A DNA stretch of 64,000 bases from Tethya wilhelma (Eukaryota > Porifera > Demospongiae > Tethyida > Tethyidae). Below are positions 53,001 through 61,032 of the stretch, one piece after another. A program made the translations under genes and the position numbers. Numbering within the stretch: position 1 is the stretch's first letter; every line of letters begins with the position of its first letter. The stretch spans positions 2,542,940 through 2,606,939 of the forward strand of contig CAXIPT010000005.1 in the NCBI GenBank assembly GCA_964030475.1, given 5' to 3'. The notes below the pieces were generated by a model. The model ran no database searches, was not told the origin of the DNA, and saw only the letters and a list, made by a program, of their open reading frames with translations.

Positions 53001-56000
53001 ACTCTAAACACTTTGGGTTCACCAGAGGCAGATTGAGCCAGCCGTTCAAAGACTTTAGAAATGATACATGATAGTGAAATAAATCTGTAGTTTGATATGA
53101 CCATTGGGTCACCTTTCTTTGGTACTGGTGTACTTTGATGAGTTTTCCATACGTTTGGTATAGTAAAAGCCGTGTGCTTACCCTATCTCTAAATAATAGA
53201 ACCACCAAAGTAAACTTTAAACAATTTTCCGTTTGTTAGCATTTGTTCCAAATCCACAGCACTTACTGGTGCCGAGATATTCAGCCACTAACAAAGTAGG
53301 TTTCAAGGAACTAAAGCCAACATGAAAAGAAGCTTTTTAGGTAAGACTAAGTCTAATATACATCTACAGATATACTAAACTACTTGTTTTTACCTTTAGA
53401 GCTTCATACAGAATCGTTTCAGGTCTATTTAGTAGCTTATAACCTTGTTTTAATAACGCCTGAATATCTCCAGTCAATCTGCCAATTTCTGAGGTCCGTA
53501 TGGTCACGTTTTGATGATGTCAGCAAAATGAAAAATGTATTATTCATGTGATTGTATTGTCAACTTTTGCAAGAATTAAAGCTGTCCAGGACCTTTGCGA
53601 CTCAACAAATCTGAAGTACTACATGTTAGATTTATATTTATGGCAATTTTCTTTTGCATACCATGTGTAGAAAAANCACCAAACGTAGGTGGTTCTGCCA
53701 GACTATGTCCAGTGTTAGCAGCCACCACCACTAATATACCGAACAGAGACCAAAGTAGTGACATGTTCTATTACCCTGAAATAAATCAGTGGTCGAGTAT
53801 TACAGCTGGTGTATAATTTTCAAGTTTGACAAATGATATAGTGACAAGGCATGCTAACCTAATTTATACACATTGTATACTGTAGTGGTAACTTACCCAA
53901 GGTTGTTTGTGATAGCACTATGGATTTAGACTTCCAGTAATATACACTCCTTTGGTTTAGAACCAGTTTCACTTCTATTGTTCTAGAACAATGCCTCTTA
54001 TTAAGTCTTGGAGGGATCTTCCCACCTTCTATCTATAGATCTATAATCTTATTTAGTTACATCATATTTGTGGTGTTGCTATGGACACTGTATGCTGATA
54101 TGATTCCTTATTCAAAACAAACATGCACATACATGCAATGAGTGCATCAACACCCAACAACCTCACCATCACAATCAACATATACCGTCTACAATGTGCG
54201 TGTATGTTCATGTGACAGGATTGTCTCTATAAACTATACATTAGCTTGTATGTAGATGTAGCCAATCCCATTATATTACAGCTGGATGCCATGAGCTGGC
54301 ATTGAAGTATTATTGCAGCCAATTGAACTCAAAATGAAACCTAGTACAGTAAGTGTGATTTCATAGGAAGAAGCTTAGTACTGTAATGGTAGTGAGTTTC
54401 ACATAGGATACTGATGGTGATAAATGTACAGAAAGTAGTTATACTCATTCACCACTCTTTAAACAAGAATCTAGATTAGATGAAAAGGCACCAAGGTGCA
54501 AAACCCTTGGCACCCTAACAATACAATACATTGTCACACATGACAATCTAGCTACCAGTATGATGAACAGTGGGCCCGCAGAGGATACAAGCTACAAATA
54601 CTAGCTGTTATAACGGTGGATGTCCCACGGACAGACAGGGAGCTAGGCTGGTACTGGCAAAAAAAAAGTGCCAAAATTGAGATATGCCTTGTTCCAATAC
54701 TTTTTACTGCACTGTCCATTCCTACACTGAAATTTTTATTACTTGTAAATTATTATATAGGAACCCAAAACTTTGTGTCGATCTGCATGTTTGGTATTTG
54801 TCTTCTCTGCATACGAGACAAACTTACACATTCTGGAACTGAACTATTGTTTTCACTACTAATGGAGACTGTACATTGTACAAAAATTGATACCAAAATC
54901 TTGCATGTCTTTCAATTATTGTAGGAAGACGTGTTTTGTATTGTCTTGGCTACTTAGAGACATAAGCTTGAGTAGTTCATACATTTTGCAAATTGAATCT
55001 ATGTTGTCTTACTATACTTGTAAGGATGTGCTGCATGTGTATAAATACATTGTACCAACTAAGATCTTCACTGCTAAGTTTTGGCTTCACTACTAATTAA
55101 GAGACATAAACTTATAGTACTTCACACAATATCGAATTGAGTCTACTTACTTCAAAACTATGTAAACTTTGTGAACCAGCTATCTATCATTTCGAGGCTT
55201 ATACTTCACATCAGTCTTATTTGTATCCTTTTATGCTAAGTGTGTAATAGAACTTTATTAACCCTTGGTGCGCATGCGCAGCAGGGGTTATGGTAGTCGT
55301 GTTGTCTGTGTGTGTGTGTTCCAACTATATCTCAAGAACGGCAGCTCCAGTCTTCAAAAGCGGCATACCAAGGTAAAATAATCGAGATTATCTAAAAAAA
55401 TTACACAAAGAATTCAACAAAAGCCTGTAGTTCCTGAGATATGAAGCTTTTCAGCCTCTTTGAGCGCTAAGCTTCGAGGCCACACCCATAATTTTGGGGG
55501 ACGAGCCTGAGCGAGCTTCATAGCATAGACAGTAGAAGCTTAGCTACTGATATGANTACAACCACCAAAAGCTGGCTGTACTGGCAGACTATCTCCAGTG
55601 TTGGCTATCACCACCACCAATATACCGATCAGAGACCAAACTAGTGACATATTCTATTGCCCTGTGTAGTGAAAGTAGTATTATGTGCTAGCTGGTGTTT
55701 CAATATCAGAATGACACTGAGTAGATTCTTAGTCTTATTCCTAACAAACTTACTCTATTGTGCTCCTATTCAATCCAAAACTTTGGTCTTTTAAACTCAA
55801 TGGTTTTAAATTTCAACTGCTTTAGAACTCTCCTTTTGTTTCAGTGAACAATGCCGATATGAAAGGTTTCTTCCTATATATCTTGTGTACTAATAATTGC
55901 TATTTTAGTTACATCATATTTGCGGTGTTGCTAGGCACTTGCAAAGGATGACAACTATGGATCTAGATATGTAGACTATATAGATGTATTACCTACTAAT

Positions 56001-59000
56001 CATTCATGAGGTTTAGTGTGACCAGTGTGTTTTGGTTTCAAAGTGTGAATGAGTGTAGTTTTGGGATAGTTAGCTAAAAAGTTAAAACTGAGATAGTACA
56101 AGCTGACCATATAATATAATTGAGATATTCTAACATGTATTGCTTTCAATAATTATAAACTTGTGTTTTTGGGAAAATGATATCTATAGTATAGTACTAC
56201 AAGTAACTGCAAGATTGTGTGTGCCACAATTATATCAATCCATCAACAACATGATTGCAAGTATATAGCTGCTACATGTACTTATAATTTGTGCTTTTCG
56301 TTAGTGATCAGCGATCAGTTGTTATCGTATAATGTTTATAGTGCCGAATGTTGCCACCATAAGATGGTTCATAGTTTGGTTTATTTGAGTTTTTGTTTTT
56401 ATTTCATTGTTTTTGAATGTTAGGTCGTTGTTTATGGTTTGCTTGGTTGAGTTTCATTAATACTGCTCAGTGTATTCTGTCTCTTTCCTTTCGCCTGATT
56501 TGTCAGGAATAGAACGAAACAGATTTGAACCTTTACTGTTTCTTTTGATAATACCTCTTGTCTAGAAGTAATGACTGGTTCACTTTCAACTCGAGCATGT
56601 GGACATTTAACACATGTCATTAATTCAACATTGCTGACCAACATACAAAGCAATGTGTGTTGTGTGACGATTATAATAACCATAAAGTTCTGAGACAGCT
56701 GTTGTCATGGCCTGTGATTGCTAGTCAAGCTTGTATCCATTCCTTTCTCAATACATACACATGGCAGTTATGTTTTGGCTTCTTTTGTCAGTGTATACTT
56801 ACATTTATTGTAAACTGATTTTTATAATACATGCATGCACATTGATCATTGTTCTGTGGGTTCAGGAGAGCCCAAACTTCAAAAGCGTGGTAAATATCTC
56901 CTTCAACGGACTGTCAATATTGGAGATCCTGAGAGCAGATCCAGTCAACAAGCAGCATTAGGTAGGTACAGTCAGTATTCACTTGCATATTATACAGTAA
57001 TAATTTTGTCAACTCTACTAAAAGCTCCAAATTTTTGTGCCACTAAAGATTCATATAAGCCTATTTTTGCTGTTTAGAATTATTTTTTGTGAACATTATA
57101 ACACCAACATGCTGCGCTCTAATTTCGATGGAAATTTTTTTCCGAATTGTCCAATCACGAAATTTACTGAAGTATATTATTGTGCCACGAAAAGTTGGAG
57201 CTATAATAATATTTTATGGTATATTGGATTCAAGTATGTCCATAAAGTACTATATTATGTGTTTTTTACATTGTATATAGATTATGCCAACAGTCTACTG
57301 CGAGATGGTCATGGGGCTTGCTTCTTGGTGACTCCTTCAAGCACGGACTTGCCTCCGTTTTCCTCTGTGACCCTCACTGTTACTGCATACAGTAATATGT
57401 GGGGAGAATACACTGATCAGCTCATCTGCAAGGTAAGCTGTTGCATTTCAATCATGGCTACTAGAAAGATGTTGCTCTACTTATTATGAGGACTGTGTGT
57501 AAAGGGCATTAGTAGGCCATGGATTGTAGCAAAACTTCCCTATAAGTCTGAGTTGTTATGTAAGCCTATAGGAATACAGGCTCAGTGGTACTTTTAGGCA
57601 ATTAATAGTTCCCACTAAACTGCCCATTCACATTCAATACCAGTGAATTAGTCTGAAGATGTGCCATGTGGCTGCAGGGAAAGTCCTTCTGGTCGGAATT
57701 ACTATGTACATTGGTAGAATGATTAGCACTGTTGGCTTTCAGTATGGCTTCATACTGAGTACGGTGATTTTTGTGACACAATATTTTGACCGTATATCAC
57801 AAAAAACCGTATGTTGGCACTGAAATAATTTCTGATTCATGAAAATTGGTTCTTAACAACAAAGACAGACTTTTCAAATACTTTTGTGCCACAAAAATTT
57901 GAGGTTGTACTGTATCGTACATATACAGAGTCAAATATCACTGCATAAGGTATAGTGTGATCAACTGAGACTGATANAAGTTTTTCGTCTACTAGACAAT
58001 TAAAGTTTTATTGTGTAGGTTGTGTAATAATGATGTGGTTGGCTTTATTTGGAGTGTGTGTGTGTGTATTGCGTGAGTGATCATGATTGAGTGAGAGTAA
58101 TGAAGTGAGACTGTTTTGTTTGTTCACTTTAAATAGTGTGTTCTATGAGACGTTTAGCTAACGTCACACGAGATTTCCATGTAAGCTAAAATAATACTCA
58201 TGTACCCCGTACAACTCGATCAAATTGAATACTAGAATATAAGCACGTATTATAGAGGGGACAATTCACTGATAGAAGAGATCGAGCCCTTGAACTTCTT
58301 GCTGCAGAAATACCTCCTTCCTGCAATAATTCACTCTTTTCTACTTTCCGAATGTAATGCCTGAACTGGCAGTGTTAGTTGCCCCTTGATGGTCACTTGG
58401 GGCTGGTGCAATCCTGTTTGATCTGTGCTTGAAAATAGAGGCCATTTTCTGTATCTTGTTGAAGAATACTCTCTTAACAGTTTTGTGAACTCCGATAATG
58501 AGAAATACGTATGTGGTGTACATAAGTTCAGATGAGTAGACAAGAACAAAGGAGATTGCTTCTGATTCTACAGCAACAAGACTCAGTGCAAAGTACACCA
58601 CAGGAAGCAAGTAAAATATCGTTACCACCAGAGTTATTGATACCAAAATCTTTATCACTGACCTTACAGTTCCTGTGTTTTCCAGGGTGTTGCGTTTCAC
58701 ATAGCGGTGTGTTCGAGTGTTGAATACAAAGATTGTGACAAGAGAAGGAATGTAGTCAAATACAATTACAAAGACATTGAGAATAACACTTGGTTCAATT
58801 CCTCCTGTATAGTAGTATGGCCCTATCGCATCAGTGCACAAAGAGCCTCTTCTTGTGAGTGTTTCCAAAGGTAGCTCAATTGTAAACCTCAGCACGCCGA
58901 GGATTAGTGGAACTACTATAGCAAATGTTTGTAGCAGCACAGCTAGCCTCAGTGTACTTTTCTTGGTGAAGGTTTTCTTTACAACCACAAACAGTATCAC

Positions 59001-60985
59001 TGAAAGAGAGACGGTTGTACTGACAAGCGTGGCTTGAAAGAAATAAATGAGTGACCAGAATAGAGAAGACCCATCTGTTGAACAGTCTCCTATTATTGGC
59101 CTGTCAGTGATCAAACTCAGGTCCAAGGGTAGGCCATAGATGGTGGGTCCCACCATAGAGAGTACTTCGATGAAAATAAACACTGCTGAAATGGGACTCT
59201 TTGTCTTCTTGAAGTCGGAGACTAGAACAATTGTTGTCGGTGGTCCAACAAGGAGACATGGTATCACCACTAGGAGGATGTGGGCTACTCCTGTTATAGT
59301 GAATATTATGGCTGAAGCATCATCACTAAAATCAGTGGTGGTAATATTGAGAATAGTGTCATTTCCCATGGCAGCTATCTGGCCTGTGAATAGTTACTAA
59401 ATTCTGATAGTCTTTTCGACTATGCTAAACATTGGTGTATTTCACACTTTTGGATACCATAACTATGTCTTATTACTTTAACACAATGTCTTGTGGGACA
59501 GGCTTGAAAGAAATTTTGCCATTTGCATGATTGCTTTGAATATACATGGTATATTTTATGTTCTTCTGCTTCAACTTTTGTCTGATAATGGTGTTTTCAA
59601 ACTGAAAGTGTCATCCTTTCCTCTCCATAACTTCAGAGTTCATACTATTAAAGTCCATCTAGTTTGAGAAAACTGGTTGAATAACTTTCTTATTATCCAA
59701 CCAATTTCAAATTCAAGCGCCGTTGGAATATGCATGTTCTTCTAGTTTTTGGGTTGCTTTTCCAGCTTGCTATAATATTATATACTTTACCAGTTGAAAG
59801 TTAGCCATGCATAAAATATTGACTGCCATGTATAAACAACATTGTGAATCTCGTCATGAACCACATGCTTTTAACTTCCAGCAGCATTCTCAATTCAGAT
59901 CGACTCTACATGTATTCAATTTGTATGTGCATACCTTATTGTTGTCATACTCAACTCCAACTGTATTTCCTCCAGGTGGTGAACAGTGTGAATGTGAGTC
60001 ATGGGTTCACTCTGATCAACTCCAGCCCAGCCCTCCTTCAGTTCAACTGCTCCACCTCAACTCAATATTTCACCATCACCAATGTGTCTACAGTGCACGA
60101 GTTTAGAGAGTGCATCACACTTAAACCTCAACAAAATGTTACAGTAAGTTTTTGTACCTACTTTGTAGAAGCCTGAGCTCTGTTACCATCACTGTACTGA
60201 GTATACGTATAGCAGCAATGTATTCTGTGTTGTTAAATCAATTTTTTTATTTGTTTATGGTTTGTTTGTTTGTTTGTTTGTTTGTTTGTTTGTTTGTTTG
60301 TTTGTTTGGCTATAACAGTTCAGTGTAGCATTCACGCTCTCACTGGATGATTTGATTGAGAAAACAAGAGATGCTCCTCCTTCTGATAAAACACTCACCT
60401 ATGAAGATGTTCTTCAAATAGAGTACACAACTGGAGCAAAGCAAGTAGGTTTTGTATACAGTAATCTAATAATAGTAATTTGGTAATTCACTTCATATAG
60501 TTGTAGAGTAGATGAAGTATTTGTGGCACAAAAGGTTCATTTGTAATAGCCTGTCTTTGCCATCAAAACTGTTACATGATGTACTGCACATGCAATGTAT
60601 TTCACCTTCTGTTTTAAGCCTGAAATAAAATCAGTTCAATTGATACATAATTATGATGTAATCACCAAAGTAGATTGTACCACGAAAGTTGGGAACATTA
60701 CAATACAATCAATATTACTGTTTAATTTGTAGGTGTTTTCTCTGAAGGCAAGTATTATTCTTCCCAAACTGGACATTTCAAAGACTATTTTAGATTTTGG
60801 CAATTGTCTCTTGGGAACGTCTGTCTCTACCAATGTCAAACTGACCAACACCACTGGTTCCTCAGTACCATGGGCCGCTACCGTCTCCCCAGGTAATGTA
60901 CACCCTTCTTCTGTAAGATCATTGTACACTATGTACACACTAACTAGTAGGAATTAAAACCCTGATCAATGTTGTATGTGGTCTC

Positions 60986-61032
<47 letters not shown>

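Noticed and set aside
56432..56683. 83-codon minus-strand frame before DLEC1 exon 22
   Set aside because: A hydrophobic start and two Cys hint at a small secreted protein, but there is no paralogue, splice or promoter evidence.
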